Translations under genes and position numbers: made by a program
In this document: positions 41,801-51,326 of the stretch, piece after piece
Layout: the number at the start of each line of letters is the position of its first letter
Numbering within the stretch: position 1 is the first letter of the stretch
Notes under the pieces: generated by a model
What the model was told of the DNA's origin: nothing
The model's input: only the letters and a program-made list of their open reading frames with translations
The model's database searches: none
Origin: CAZQSL01 sp964595945
Lineage (GTDB): Bacteria > UBP15 > UBA6099 > JAJRTR01
NCBI GenBank assembly: GCA_964595945.1
Contig: CAZQSL010000007.1
Location: forward strand, 1-53,518
Direction of reading: 5' to 3'
DNA length: 53,518 nt

Positions 41801-43276
41801 TCACATTGTACAACGGGTGATGGCGACGACGCGGCAGTATTCGGCGCGCGCGGCTTCCCATGCGGCGGTGTCGCGCGGGGTGTAGTCCGTGAGCGGGAAT
41901 GAGTTGCGGATGGCGGTGCGCGCGTCGTCGAGTGTCGGAAAGATTTCGACGGCCAGGGCTTGCACGATGATGTTGCCGATGGCAGTGGCTTCGCCGGGGC
42001 CGGCGATGACCGGGAGGTTGCAGGCGTTGGCGGTCATTTGGCAGAGGAGGGAGTTTTTGCTGCCGCCGCCGACGATGTGCAGGGTGTCGATCTGGATGCC
42101 GGGCATGAGGCGGAGTTCGTCGAGTGTTTCGCGGTAACGGAGGGCGAGGCTTTCGAGTGCGCAGCGGACGAATGCGGGGGTGTCGCGCGGGACGGTCTGG
42201 CCGGTGGCTTCGCAGTAGGAGGCGATGGACTGGAACATGGATGGGGGGTTGAGAAATCGTTTGTCGTCGGGGTCGATGAAGCTGGCGAATGGCGGCGCGG
42301 TCGCGGCGGATGCGGTGAGGGTGGCGTAGTCGTCGATGCCGGACTCGGCGCGGCAGCGCTGGATGAGCCAGAGGCCCATGATGTTTTTGAGGAACCGGTT
42401 TCGGCCTTCGACGCCGCCTTCGTTGGTAAAGTTGCAGTCGAGGGCTTCGTAGCTTGTGATGGGTGATTGGGTTTCGACGCCCATGAGCGACCATGTGCCT
42501 GAGCTGATGTAAGCCCAGTTTTCGCCGGTGGCGGGGACTGCCGCTACGGCGGAGCCGGTGTCGTGGGTGGCTGGGGCGATGACTGGGATGGGGCCGAGGC
42601 CGGTGTCTTCGCAGGTGTCGAGCGAGAGGGGGGCGACGGTGGTGCCGGGTGTGATGATGGGGCACATGATGTCGGCGTTGACACCGGCGTTTTCGAGCAG
42701 GTCGTAGTCCCATACGCCGGTGTTGACATTGAGGATCTGTGTAGTGGTGGCGTTGGTGAATTCGCTTGTTTTTTCGTCGGTGAGGAAGTACATGAAGAGG
42801 TCGGGGATCATGAGAAAGTCGTGTGCGGCGCGCAGTATGGGCGAGTCGGTGGCTGACATGGCGAAGAGTTGGTAGAGGGTGTTGAATTCGATGAACTGGA
42901 TGCCTGTGCGGCGGTAGATTTCGCCGCGGGAGACGACTTCTTCGTGAAATCTGCGCATCATGCCGTCGGTGCGTGAGTCGCGGTAGGCGACGGGTGTGCC
43001 GAGCAGTGAGCCATCGGCGGCGAGGAGGGCGAAGTCGATGCCCCATGTGTCGATGCCGATGCCTGAGAGTTTGCCGCCGCGCCATGCTTCAGCGCGGAGG
43101 GCGGTTTTGATTTCTTCGTAGAGGCGGATGACATTCCAGTGCCAGTGGCCGCTGATGCGTACCATGCCGTTGACGAATCGTGCGCATTCTTCGATCCTTA
43201 TTTTGCCGTTGCTGATGACTCCACGTACTACTCGTCCGCTTTCGGCGCCCATGTCTATTGCGAGGAATGTGCTCAT
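41801..43276 (-). CDS. rhaB: Rhamnulokinase-type FGGY sugar kinase
   Basis: 491 residues from the ATG at 43276 (GGAG nine bases upstream). FGGY kinase with N-terminal phosphate loop (FLAIDMGAESGRVVRG), the RhaB-like GIGIDTWGIDFALL with the catalytic Asp, 'ATHDTGSAVAAVPATGENWA', ISSGTWSLMGVE, and the C-terminal IVGGGSKNSLLCQM. RhaB phosphorylates L-rhamnulose with ATP. No rhaA, rhaD or rha regulator is adjacent in this window. Third positions are very GC-rich, which produces long shadow frames. Confidence 0.9.
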   Translation of the reverse strand: MSTFLAIDMGAESGRVVRGVISNGKIRIEECARFVNGMVRISGHWHWNVIRLYEEIKTALRAEAWRGGKLSGIGIDTWGIDFALLAADGSLLGTPVAYRDSRTDGMMRRFHEEVVSRGEIYRRTGIQFIEFNTLYQLFAMSATDSPILRAAHDFLMIPDLFMYFLTDEKTSEFTNATTTQILNVNTGVWDYDLLENAGVNADIMCPIITPGTTVAPLSLDTCEDTGLGPIPVIAPATHDTGSAVAAVPATGENWAYISSGTWSLMGVETQSPITSYEALDCNFTNEGGVEGRNRFLKNIMGLWLIQRCRAESGIDDYATLTASAATAPPFASFIDPDDKRFLNPPSMFQSIASYCEATGQTVPRDTPAFVRCALESLALRYRETLDELRLMPGIQIDTLHIVGGGSKNSLLCQMTANACNLPVIAGPGEATAIGNIIVQALAVEIFPTLDDARTAIRNSFPLTDYTPRDTAAWEAARAEYCRVVAITRCTM

Positions 43277-43483
43277 GATCTGTCTCCGCTGTAGTGTCAT
43301 GAAATACAAAACGCACTGTCATTATACTCAGAAAAGCGCGCGTCATAAGAATGCTGCCGTTAATATAATAATATACCAGATGCTGCGGACTGACACGAAA
43401 AATGTTGAGAGGCGCGGGCGTGTGATATGGCGCAGTGCATGCCAGCCGTGCCGCAAGCATTGCCAACATACAGCCTGCCATTG

Positions 43484-43507
43484 TTAACATCTGCCGGCAG
43501 ATGTTAA
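43484..43507. repeat. 24-bp perfect palindrome upstream of the glycosyltransferase gene
   Basis: Arms TTAACATCTGCC / GGCAGATGTTAA with no loop. Outer arms GTGCCGCA (43448-43455) and TGCGGCAC (43517-43524) enclose it, so the whole 77 bases can fold into one bulged stem. Operator or cruciform candidate between divergent rhaB and the glycosyltransferase. Confidence 0.8.
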
Positions 43508-43548
43508 AATGTCTGCTGCGGCACAAAATGACTGCGGACTGTCAAGAC

Positions 43549-44688
43549 ATGAAGATCGGCATCTACACGGACTCATACTACTACCCTGTCAAGGGCGGCG
43601 TCAATCGCGTCACGTACGAACTCATCACGCGTCTTGCCCGCCTCGACACTCACAACCAGTACATACTCTTCAACACATTCGGCCATCGCGACGCGTCGGC
43701 ATTCGGCATCGACCAGCCCAACTTCCGTACGGTCGCCATACCCGGTCACCGAAAAATCCGGCTTGCCAACTGGATGTTTCGCTCGGCTCCAGTCGTCGAG
43801 CGCTGGACCGGCCACCTCGATGTCTGCCACACACCCTGCCATGTCGTCCCGCCCTCCGTCGCACCGCTCATCACCACCATCCACGACCTTTATGTTATCA
43901 CACAGCCCACGAGTCTCTTTTCTCTCAACCTGATTGTCGGCGCTCGCATCGCGTTCAAAGCCGCCGTCCGCGGAGCGGCCATCACCTGCGTCTCGGACGG
44001 TACACGCGACGAAGTCGTCGAACTCCTCCGCCCCGATCCCCGCAAAGTCCTCACCATCCGCAATGGAGTCTCCACCGAATTCACCCCTGACGCTATCCTC
44101 TCCGAAGGTGAAGCCATCAGAAATAAATACGGTATCTCACGCGGCTACTTCCTCTATATCAGTGTCATCCGCCCAAGCAAAAACCATGCAAGGCTCATCC
44201 GCGCCTACGAAATATTCCGCTCCGCAAACCCATCCGACAAAACGCAGCTTGTCCTCGCGGGACAAAAGGACATCAATCCTGAATTTGATGAAGCTCTCGA
44301 AAAATCTCCGCACAAAAGCGACATCATCGTCACAGGCTACATCCCTGATGAAGACCTCCCTCCGCTGCTCCGCACAGCCACCGCACTCGTATTTCCCTCT
44401 CTCATGGAAGGCTTCGGCCTCCCCGTCGCCGAAGCCATGGCCTGCGGCACGCCCGTCGCCGTCTCCGACCTGCCGGCTATACGTGAATATGCCGCAGATG
44501 CCGTCACTTATTTCAATCCCGGCGACGAATGGTCAATCGCAAAAGCCATGGCCCGCATCGCAAGTGATACCGCGCTGCGCGAGCATCACAGGGACGCCGG
44601 ACTCGCACGCGCCGCCGCGCTCTCCTGGGATCGTATGGCCCGTGACTATGTCGGCCTTTATGAAAAAGTTGGCTCTGGTAAATTCTGA
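43549..44688 (+). CDS. Glycosyltransferase family 4 (GT-B) protein
   Basis: 379 residues from the ATG at 43549; the frame is open 38 codons upstream through the palindrome. GT-B features: 'MKIGIYTDSYYYPVKGGVNR', CVSDGTRDEVVELL, the donor-domain start YLYISVIRPSKNHARLIRA and the acceptor/donor motif LMEGFGLPVAEAMACGTPVA (E-x7-E). Likely adds a sugar to an envelope or exopolysaccharide acceptor; donor and acceptor are unknown. No strong ribosome site is visible. Confidence 0.9.
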   Translation: MKIGIYTDSYYYPVKGGVNRVTYELITRLARLDTHNQYILFNTFGHRDASAFGIDQPNFRTVAIPGHRKIRLANWMFRSAPVVERWTGHLDVCHTPCHVVPPSVAPLITTIHDLYVITQPTSLFSLNLIVGARIAFKAAVRGAAITCVSDGTRDEVVELLRPDPRKVLTIRNGVSTEFTPDAILSEGEAIRNKYGISRGYFLYISVIRPSKNHARLIRAYEIFRSANPSDKTQLVLAGQKDINPEFDEALEKSPHKSDIIVTGYIPDEDLPPLLRTATALVFPSLMEGFGLPVAEAMACGTPVAVSDLPAIREYAADAVTYFNPGDEWSIAKAMARIASDTALREHHRDAGLARAAALSWDRMARDYVGLYEKVGSGKF

Positions 44689-44809
44689 TGTTTCGAGGAT
44701 GTCCCATCCTGTTGGCTGACCGTGTTTCGCCAGGATGAAACGGTTGTGATAATGCGCTAATATTTTATTTTGCAGTATATTGTCCAATTGAGTGGCGCTC
44801 TGCGGAAAA

Positions 44810-45172
44810 TCAGCAGGTTGAGACAATTCGCGCTATCTTTTGTTTGAGTTCCGTGAGGTCAGAGGACTTGACCACATAATCTTCTGCGGCCCATGATTTG
44901 AAATCCTGCTTGTATGTACTGTAGGCGCTCAGCAAAAGGACGGGGAGCGAACTTCGCAAGTCCTTGATTTCCTTCAGTACATCGAGCCCGCTGATGTCTG
45001 GCATTTTGATGTCGAGCAGTACGAGATCCACATCGTAGTCGATGGTTTTCAGGTAGTCGAGAGCTTCCCTGCCACCAGCTGCGACATGCACATCATAGCC
45101 TTCGTCCTTGAGTTCGGCCTGCATGAGGGTCCTGATTTCGATTTTGTCGTCTACGATCAGAAGTTTTCTCAT
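44810..45172 (-). CDS. Single-domain response regulator (CheY-like receiver)
   Basis: 120 residues, receiver domain only. Acidic pair D8/D9 (IVDDK), phospho-acceptor D54 (LVLLDIKMPD), S82 (LLLSAYS) and K102 (DYVVKSSD) are all in place. No output domain, so it acts by protein contact or in a phosphorelay. GGAGGGG precedes the ATG. No kinase gene is adjacent. Confidence 0.93.
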   Translation of the reverse strand: MRKLLIVDDKIEIRTLMQAELKDEGYDVHVAAGGREALDYLKTIDYDVDLVLLDIKMPDISGLDVLKEIKDLRSSLPVLLLSAYSTYKQDFKSWAAEDYVVKSSDLTELKQKIARIVSTC

Positions 45173-45449
45173 AAGGCACCCCCCTCCACGGGAACCGGTA
45201 TGGCGGTCCGAAAGTGATCCGCGTCACGATCTAATTATTATTATACCCTGCAAATCCAATATTACTAACAAATTGGGCATTATTTGGTTTCAGCGTCACG
45301 AAAATAGTCATAAAAGTAGATTTTGCATGCCATGTAATCATAATGGTGAAGCAAATGGTTATCGCGGTAAAAATATGTTAACATTTCACAAAAGGTGCTG
45401 CCCCGGATAGAATCCCGCGAAGCCCTTCCCGGAAGCAGGTGATGCGGAA

Positions 45450-46292
45450 ATGAGAGTGATCGAGTATAAAACAGTCGTGCAGGAAGTCCGGCGGCTCTGC
45501 ATCGAGGCGGCTTGCGTGTTGCCCGATGATGTGAAAGCTGCGCTTGAAAATGGCGCCTCCTCCGAGCGGTCACAGGCAGGCAGGGATATCCTGGATATCC
45601 TCATCGAAAACCAGCGCATAAGCCGAGACGAGATGCGCCCTATTTGTCAGGATACAGGTATTACCGTATGTTTTGTCAAAAAAGGGCCGGAAGTGAAGAT
45701 CGACAAGGGTACGTTTTCGCTTGCTATCAACGAAGGGGTGGCGCTCGGCTACAAGGATGGCTTTCTTAGAAAATCAGTCGTGCGGCATCCCATTATCAGG
45801 GTCAACACCGGCGACAACACGCCCGCGATTATCCATTTTAGCGAAGCTGAAAAAGACACATTCGAGATCACCGTGATGCCCAAGGGAGCCGGGTGTGAAA
45901 ACATGTCGGCTATCGCCATGCTGCCGCCGTCGGCGGGCAAGGCCGGGATCAAGGGATTTGTGCTCGAAACCGTCGAAAAGGCGTGGGCCAATCCATGCCC
46001 GCCAGTTGTCGTGGGAGTCGGTATCGGAGGTAATTTCGAACTTGCCGCGCTGCTCTCGAAAAAAGCGCTTCTCACCCCCATCGGCCAACCCAATCCTGAC
46101 AGCGTCATCGCCGCGCTCGAGCGTGATCTGCTCACGCGGATCAATGCGACCGGCATCGGCCCGCAGGGGCTCGGCGGCACTGTCACGGCGCTCGGGCTTT
46201 CGATACTCACTCACCCCTGCCACATTGCCAGTCTGCCCGTTGCCGTGAATATGGAATGCCATGCCCACAGGCATGCAAAGGCGGTGCTGTGA
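45450..46292 (+). CDS. Class I fumarase, alpha subunit (FumA-N/TtdA type)
   Basis: 280 residues. Hydrates fumarate to malate (or a related tartrate reaction) with the beta subunit. Likely 4Fe-4S ligands C66 (PICQDTG), C183 (NPCPPVVVGVG) and C270 (NMECHAHRH) have the spacing of TtdA-type subunits. GPQGLGGTVTALG and 'CHIASLPVAVNMECHAHRHA' are family signatures. Its stop overlaps the beta start by one base. L-tartrate dehydratase is a possible alternative. Confidence 0.93.
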   Translation: MRVIEYKTVVQEVRRLCIEAACVLPDDVKAALENGASSERSQAGRDILDILIENQRISRDEMRPICQDTGITVCFVKKGPEVKIDKGTFSLAINEGVALGYKDGFLRKSVVRHPIIRVNTGDNTPAIIHFSEAEKDTFEITVMPKGAGCENMSAIAMLPPSAGKAGIKGFVLETVEKAWANPCPPVVVGVGIGGNFELAALLSKKALLTPIGQPNPDSVIAALERDLLTRINATGIGPQGLGGTVTALGLSILTHPCHIASLPVAVNMECHAHRHAKAVL

Positions 46293-46876
46293 TGTCAAAG
46301 GAAATCATTCGATTGACAACCCCACTTGATGAATACACGCTCCAGACGCTTCGCATCGGCGATCTCGTTTCGATCACCGGAGTGATGTATACAGCGCGAG
46401 ACGCGGCGCACAAACGCATCGTCGAAGCCATCGAAAACGGCTCGCCCCTGCCTTTCGATGTGCGTGGACAGATCATCTATTACGTGGGGCCGACGCCCGC
46501 CCGGCCCGGTGAGGTGATAGGGTCTGCCGGCCCGACCACGAGCTATCGCATGGATGCGTACGCGCCCACGCTCATTGCACTCGGACTCAGGGGCATGATC
46601 GGCAAGGGCAAACGCTCAGCCGAAGTTGTGCAGGCATGTGTGCGGCACAAGGCCGTGTATTTCGCGGCCATTGGCGGTGCGGGGGCGTTTATCGGGCGTT
46701 CGGTCAGGGAGTCGCAGGTCATTGCTTATGATGATCTTGGCGCTGAGGCTGTCAGGAGTATTTTCGTCGAAGATTTCCGGGCTATTGTCGCCAACGACAC
46801 TCTCGGGTCGGATATTTACGAAGAAGGCTACAAAGCATTCAGACGGCAACTGCCGGATATTGAAATTGACATATAA
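46292..46876 (+). CDS. Class I fumarase, beta subunit (TtdB type)
   Basis: 194 residues from the ATG at 46292, overlapping the alpha stop (TGATG). Typical beta features: LRIGDLVSITGVMYTARDAAHKR, YVGPTPARPGEVIGSAGPTTS, and GKGKRSAEVVQAC followed by YFAAIGGAGAFIG. It completes the two-subunit enzyme; the separate-gene form is common in anaerobes and archaea. Confidence 0.93.
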   Translation: MSKEIIRLTTPLDEYTLQTLRIGDLVSITGVMYTARDAAHKRIVEAIENGSPLPFDVRGQIIYYVGPTPARPGEVIGSAGPTTSYRMDAYAPTLIALGLRGMIGKGKRSAEVVQACVRHKAVYFAAIGGAGAFIGRSVRESQVIAYDDLGAEAVRSIFVEDFRAIVANDTLGSDIYEEGYKAFRRQLPDIEIDI

Positions 46877-46931
46877 CGATTTGCCCACTATGTTTTGCGT
46901 ACGCGACTGGCGCAACCGGAAAAGTAATACG

Positions 46932-48272
46932 ATGTATTCTTCAACTACAAAAGCACTGCTCGCGGCTATTGCCGCGATGATCATCAGTACAACATCATTA
47001 GCTGCCGCACCCGCAAAGCCCGGTGCGAAGCCGCTCTCTCCCGCGAAGACGGCCAAGCCTCCACAAGCCGCACCGGCGACAGTGGCCGTCAAGCCCAAAC
47101 CGCTGCCGTCCGCTGGCGATCTCGCGCCGTTTGTGACTGTGATGCTCACCGGCGACAGGATTGCCCGCTCTGCGCTCACCGATCTTATCACTCGGGAAGT
47201 CCTCGCGACGGCCAGACCCAGAAGCGGCGCGGGATTCAAAATCAGGCCATTCAAGGCACCACGTTTCCTCAACCGGGGCGAAACACGCTACCTAATCGTG
47301 CCAGTCCGCTTTTACGGGCCGGGCTACGCGGTCACTACCCGCTACTCGATCGTAACTCTCGAAAATGTCGTCGTCGAAGATTTTCCCGAAAGTGTGCGGC
47401 TCTACGTCAGCAACAATCCCGAGACTCTTGTGAAAACCGGCCGCCTGCTCGATGGCGAAGTCCGCAGCCTCGAATCCGTACGGTACATCTCGCATCACAA
47501 AAATTTGACCGGTGCGCCCATCAACTATTTTGTCACTGCCTATAACAATGCCGACACTGCGGCTCTCATGCAGGTCACGCAGGGCTATCCGTGCAAAAAC
47601 AATGAGGAAATGGAGCCGGGACACCGCACGGCGCGACAGTTCGCAGCCAATGCCGCGGCGGGGCTTTCGCGCATCATCACCATTCCCCCGGGAGGTTCGC
47701 GCATCATCGAGTCCGAGCGTCTCGTCAACGGCGAGGTCGTCAGTTCGCTCGGCGAACTCCGCCTGCTTGCCGGCGAGTATATATCATTCCAGATCAAGGT
47801 CGCGCCCGAAAAGGGCAAAGCAAATCCGGACATGATAGGATTTGCCAACGAAGTGCGCGGCCACGGGACATTCGGAAAGCCGTTTGTCGACATTGCCGAC
47901 ACATTCACCGTTGGTGGCAGATGGCGCTTCATTGGAGTAGGAGACAAGCCGCTGATCGGGCTGACCGATCCATCCGCAGTGCTGAAAGGCAACTATGGCG
48001 TCACCTACCGCATCGCAGAGACAGTCGAAAATCCGCATCCCGCTCCCGAAAAGGTAGAGATACATTTCGCCGCCACGGCAGGGCCAGCCATCGCGACTGT
48101 CACAATCGACGGCAAGCCCTATAACGTGCCGATTTCGCGCCCGCCCAACACGACTAAGGTCGAGGAAATTGTCATGCAGCCCGGCGAAACGCGTGTCGTG
48201 CGTGTCGAGATCATTCCGGAATCGGGGTCTTTTTATCCTGTACGGATTGTCTTCAAATCACGTAAAATATAG
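46932..48272 (+). CDS. Secreted protein of unknown function
   Basis: 446 residues from the ATG at 46932; longer in-frame starts overlap the fumarase gene. Signal peptide ends near residue 24 (ISTTSLAAA), then a Lys/Pro/Ala-rich linker (about 25-60). The rest is beta-rich with repeated Ig-like stretches (TRYSIVTLENVVVEDFPESV and 'TVTIDGKPYNVPISRPPNTT'), typical of periplasmic or surface beta-sandwich proteins. I do not recognise a family. It is 55 bases after the fumarase, with a weak ribosome site (GGAAAA). Confidence 0.7.
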   Translation: MYSSTTKALLAAIAAMIISTTSLAAAPAKPGAKPLSPAKTAKPPQAAPATVAVKPKPLPSAGDLAPFVTVMLTGDRIARSALTDLITREVLATARPRSGAGFKIRPFKAPRFLNRGETRYLIVPVRFYGPGYAVTTRYSIVTLENVVVEDFPESVRLYVSNNPETLVKTGRLLDGEVRSLESVRYISHHKNLTGAPINYFVTAYNNADTAALMQVTQGYPCKNNEEMEPGHRTARQFAANAAAGLSRIITIPPGGSRIIESERLVNGEVVSSLGELRLLAGEYISFQIKVAPEKGKANPDMIGFANEVRGHGTFGKPFVDIADTFTVGGRWRFIGVGDKPLIGLTDPSAVLKGNYGVTYRIAETVENPHPAPEKVEIHFAATAGPAIATVTIDGKPYNVPISRPPNTTKVEEIVMQPGETRVVRVEIIPESGSFYPVRIVFKSRKI

Positions 48273-48286
48273 TCTGTTCCGCACAG

Positions 48287-49126
48287 TCAGCCCCTTATGC
48301 GCCTGATGGCGGCGACGAGCGCAAGCACGCACGTGTTGACTATCAGAGACGTCCCCATCACGCAAAACACGAAAGCCGAATAATTCATTGCGGCGTGCCT
48401 GTACGCCGCCTGTGCCGCCGCGCCCGCGCCGAGCGATATGACTGCGGTATTGATCGCGATTGCCGCAAATGCGATACCCGCGAAACCGGGAATGGCGCTC
48501 CGGATATCCTCGGGGCTGAGCCTCATCTGCGAGCCGGCGCAGAGTGCGGCGTAGACTAACAGCACGGCCTTCCAGAGTTCGCTCGAAGCAAGTCCTGACA
48601 CGCCGTAAATGATGGATTTCAGCATGGCGGCGGCGGACTTGGCAAACGCGGGGACAAGCGAGGCGGCATCTTCGCCGATGATGGCCGGGGCAGCGAATTG
48701 CGCCTGCGGGAGAAACAGTTTCATGCACAGGAAAAGAATGGCCGCGCCGGCCACAAGGGGGCCGATGGCTATGAACATGTAGCCGGCCTTCTGGTACAGA
48801 GTGCCGGGCGACGCGCTGTGCGTGACATAGCCGAGGACTCCGGTGCGGCGGTCGGGCGCGAAGGGTTTCAGTTCGTGGATGCGGTGGCGGAACAGGATAC
48901 ACATTGCGGCGTGGGCGAATTCGTGCATGATTATGCCGGGGGCTGTGATGTAGTAAAAGGCGAATCCGATTATGCCGACGCCATTGCGGGTGATGGCGGC
49001 CGAAACCCATTGCATGGCAATGCCGGACAGCAGCAGGGGGAGGACGAACAGCGCGAACTGTTCGCCCGTGAGCAGGAGCGACGGGACGAAAACCGAGTGA
49101 AGTAGATGGTCGAGCGTTTCAGCCAA
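48287..49126 (-). CDS. M50-like membrane metalloprotease family protein
   Basis: 279 residues, about six membrane segments. The zinc motif HEFAH lies near the end of the second segment (TAPGIIMHEFAHAAMCILF), as in site-2-protease relatives. The usual second motif (N/LDG...) is not clear; GSQMRLSPEDIRSAIPG occupies the C-terminal part. Could be a divergent, non-RseP intramembrane protease. It follows the HEAT-UxaE gene by 11 bases on the same strand. Confidence 0.7.
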   Translation of the reverse strand: MAETLDHLLHSVFVPSLLLTGEQFALFVLPLLLSGIAMQWVSAAITRNGVGIIGFAFYYITAPGIIMHEFAHAAMCILFRHRIHELKPFAPDRRTGVLGYVTHSASPGTLYQKAGYMFIAIGPLVAGAAILFLCMKLFLPQAQFAAPAIIGEDAASLVPAFAKSAAAMLKSIIYGVSGLASSELWKAVLLVYAALCAGSQMRLSPEDIRSAIPGFAGIAFAAIAINTAVISLGAGAAAQAAYRHAAMNYSAFVFCVMGTSLIVNTCVLALVAAIRRIRG

Positions 49127-49137
49127 TCAGTGGCGCC

Positions 49138-51033
49138 TCATGCTTTTTCGAGGAGCAGGGTATCGCAGTGATGTGAAAAATGCCTGTCGAGGAGATCGTA
49201 ATAATCTTCCTCGTGCTCGTCGAGCACATCCATGACGCGGTCATAGAAAACGAATTTCCCATCGTTGTCGCGGACAGTGAGTACCGAGCCGTAGGTGATG
49301 TGGATGAGCTGGCGCGCGTCGATTTCGTCGAGGTATGCCGGGAGCATGTCATCGGTTACGGAGTCGAGCGGTCTGATGGCGGCGAGATTGGTCGTGACGT
49401 GGTAGGAGGCGCGGTCGGTTTCGAATCGTTCGAACGCGAATGCGTGGATTTCGCGGTAAAGGGCAGGTGCGTGTCTGGCGATGACCCTGATCGCTTCGAG
49501 GTAACTTGTGCCGGCCGTTTTTTCGTGGAGCAGGCCGCCCGTCAATTCGCCGAAGATGGGGAAGACGCTGAACTTGTCGCTGCCGGAGTGTATGCTGAGT
49601 TTGTATGGGCCGAACGCGCGGGCAATGACAGCGTGATACTGGAGGTCTTCGCGGAATTTTTCGATATCGCCGATGTAGTCGATGCCCTTCTGGAATTCGC
49701 CGACGTAGCGCGGCGCCATGCTTTGGGCCTGCACTCCGGCGATTTTGTATTCGTTAGCGATAAACAGATGTTCTTCCGGCGACGTCGGCAGGAGGGTCTC
49801 GTCGATGGAAATTTCAAAATCGAATTTCGAAGTATCACCGAAAATTTCCACGAGAGTCCCGTGCATTTTTATGGTGTGGCGGATGGCGCCGAGGTGTTTG
49901 ACGGCCATGCGCTTGATGGCGTCTTCGGAAAAGGCCGGGAAAGTGAATGTGGAGGATGTCTTAGCGTCATGGATATCGAACGGGACGGAATATCGCGCGA
50001 TGATTTCCGAGCGGCTCCGGGGATCGGAGTCAAAGAGTGCGTCGAAGCGTGAGTCGAGTTCGGCGGCATCCATGTCGTCGGCGGCCAGTACAAGGTGGTC
50101 AGAGGGGTCAACAGTGAAAAAAGTGAATCCGGCGGCGGCGGTGATGGCTATGTCTTCGGGTTTTTTGAGATGGTCGGCGTCTGCGCCGAACCCGCCGCGG
50201 TACCCTTCCTGAAAAACTGCCCAGCAGGCATCATCCATGACCTGGCGGGGCGAGCGGCCGGTGCGGTCCATTTCGCGTATTGACTGTTGTGCGAGGATGG
50301 GCATGACTTTATATTTTTTAGCGCATCTGATGTGGCCGGGAGTGGCGATTCCCATGCGGTCGCCCATGCCGAACGATGTCTTGAGGCCGAGCGGCACGGG
50401 AGCCGTGTAAGGGAATACCTTTCGGAGCATGTCAGCGTTGGCCTGGCTTGCCGGACAGTCCTTGACGTAGACCGTTTCGCCGGGGACAGTGAGTGCCGAC
50501 ACGACGCCTCTGAATCCCGGGGCAGGGTCGGGTGAGAGCGAAAAACACGCGAGCCGGCGGCCGCCCCGTTTGATCTTGCGGAGCAGATATACCGTGCCGC
50601 CCGCCACCGTGACCGATGACGCGTATGTCGAGCCGCCATCCATCAGCGCGATCTGCGCGGCAATGCCGGAGGGAGCCGCTCCCTCTGTCGCAAACAGTGC
50701 TTTCTCTACCAGAAATGACGCAATGGCAATCGCTTTTTCCATGAAACACCCGCTGTCGATTATTTTGTGTATCGCATCACCGGCGCATTTGCGCACTCCG
50801 GCCTCATCGTCATCAAGGGCTTCGATGAGCGCAGATTCGGCTTCCGCCGCCCGGAGTTTTCCGAGCAGGTCGGCGCAGTCCTGCCTCACCATCCACGCGT
50901 CATGCTTCAGCCCCTCGATCAGAAACGGCGTGGCGGATTTGCCGTAAGCGGCAAGCATTTCTCCGAACTCGATCCTTTTCTGATAATTTCCCGTGTCCAG
51001 TCCGTCGATCAATTCCCGTATCTTTTCTTTCAT
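49138..51033 (-). CDS. uxaE: HEAT-repeat protein fused to a tagaturonate epimerase (UxaE)-like domain
   Basis: 631 residues from the ATG at 51033 (GGAG seven bases upstream). The first 90 residues hold two to three HEAT-type repeats (ATPFLIEGLKHDAWMVRQDC then LIEALDDDEAGVRKCAGDAI). The rest, from about 130, looks like the UxaE family: LGLKTSFGMGDRMGIATPGH, EEGYRGGFGADADHLKKPED, 'LVEIFGDTSKFDFEISIDET' and LSIHSGSDKFSVFP. UxaE interconverts D-tagaturonate and D-fructuronate in galacturonate use. An N-terminal HEAT fusion is unusual. A GPH-type symporter gene is divergent next door. Confidence 0.72.
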   Translation of the reverse strand: MKEKIRELIDGLDTGNYQKRIEFGEMLAAYGKSATPFLIEGLKHDAWMVRQDCADLLGKLRAAEAESALIEALDDDEAGVRKCAGDAIHKIIDSGCFMEKAIAIASFLVEKALFATEGAAPSGIAAQIALMDGGSTYASSVTVAGGTVYLLRKIKRGGRRLACFSLSPDPAPGFRGVVSALTVPGETVYVKDCPASQANADMLRKVFPYTAPVPLGLKTSFGMGDRMGIATPGHIRCAKKYKVMPILAQQSIREMDRTGRSPRQVMDDACWAVFQEGYRGGFGADADHLKKPEDIAITAAAGFTFFTVDPSDHLVLAADDMDAAELDSRFDALFDSDPRSRSEIIARYSVPFDIHDAKTSSTFTFPAFSEDAIKRMAVKHLGAIRHTIKMHGTLVEIFGDTSKFDFEISIDETLLPTSPEEHLFIANEYKIAGVQAQSMAPRYVGEFQKGIDYIGDIEKFREDLQYHAVIARAFGPYKLSIHSGSDKFSVFPIFGELTGGLLHEKTAGTSYLEAIRVIARHAPALYREIHAFAFERFETDRASYHVTTNLAAIRPLDSVTDDMLPAYLDEIDARQLIHITYGSVLTVRDNDGKFVFYDRVMDVLDEHEEDYYDLLDRHFSHHCDTLLLEKA

Positions 51034-51291
51034 AATCGTTCTCCATCGCCTTGCACAATAATCCAACAGTCAGTTGTTAATAGTCTCAGCCGGTTTTTCG
51101 GTGATCTCCTCAATAATGTAATGTAATTATTTCAAATATCAACCTTCAGATGATCCAGAATATTTTACACCATTCGGATAAATACGGGTAACCGGCAAAA
51201 AAATTGTCCGATCGGCAATTTTGATGACGATGACGTTTTGGTATAAACATAAACATGTATCATCATGTATAGCAATGCGCCTCAGTGGTGG

Positions 51292-51297
51292 TATAAT
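51292..51297 (+). promoter_or_regulatory. -10 box of the GPH symporter gene
   Basis: TATAAT, with only a weak -35 (TAGCAA, 51270-51275). Two direct copies of CATGTAT lie at 51254-51269, possibly an activator site. Confidence 0.5.
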
Positions 51298-51326
51298 CAC
51301 TGAAAATTCGATCTATGGGGCACGTG

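Noticed and set aside
41763..43085. 440-codon minus-strand frame rich in Arg and His
   Set aside because: It is the alternative frame of rhaB, caused by very GC-rich third positions; no family features.
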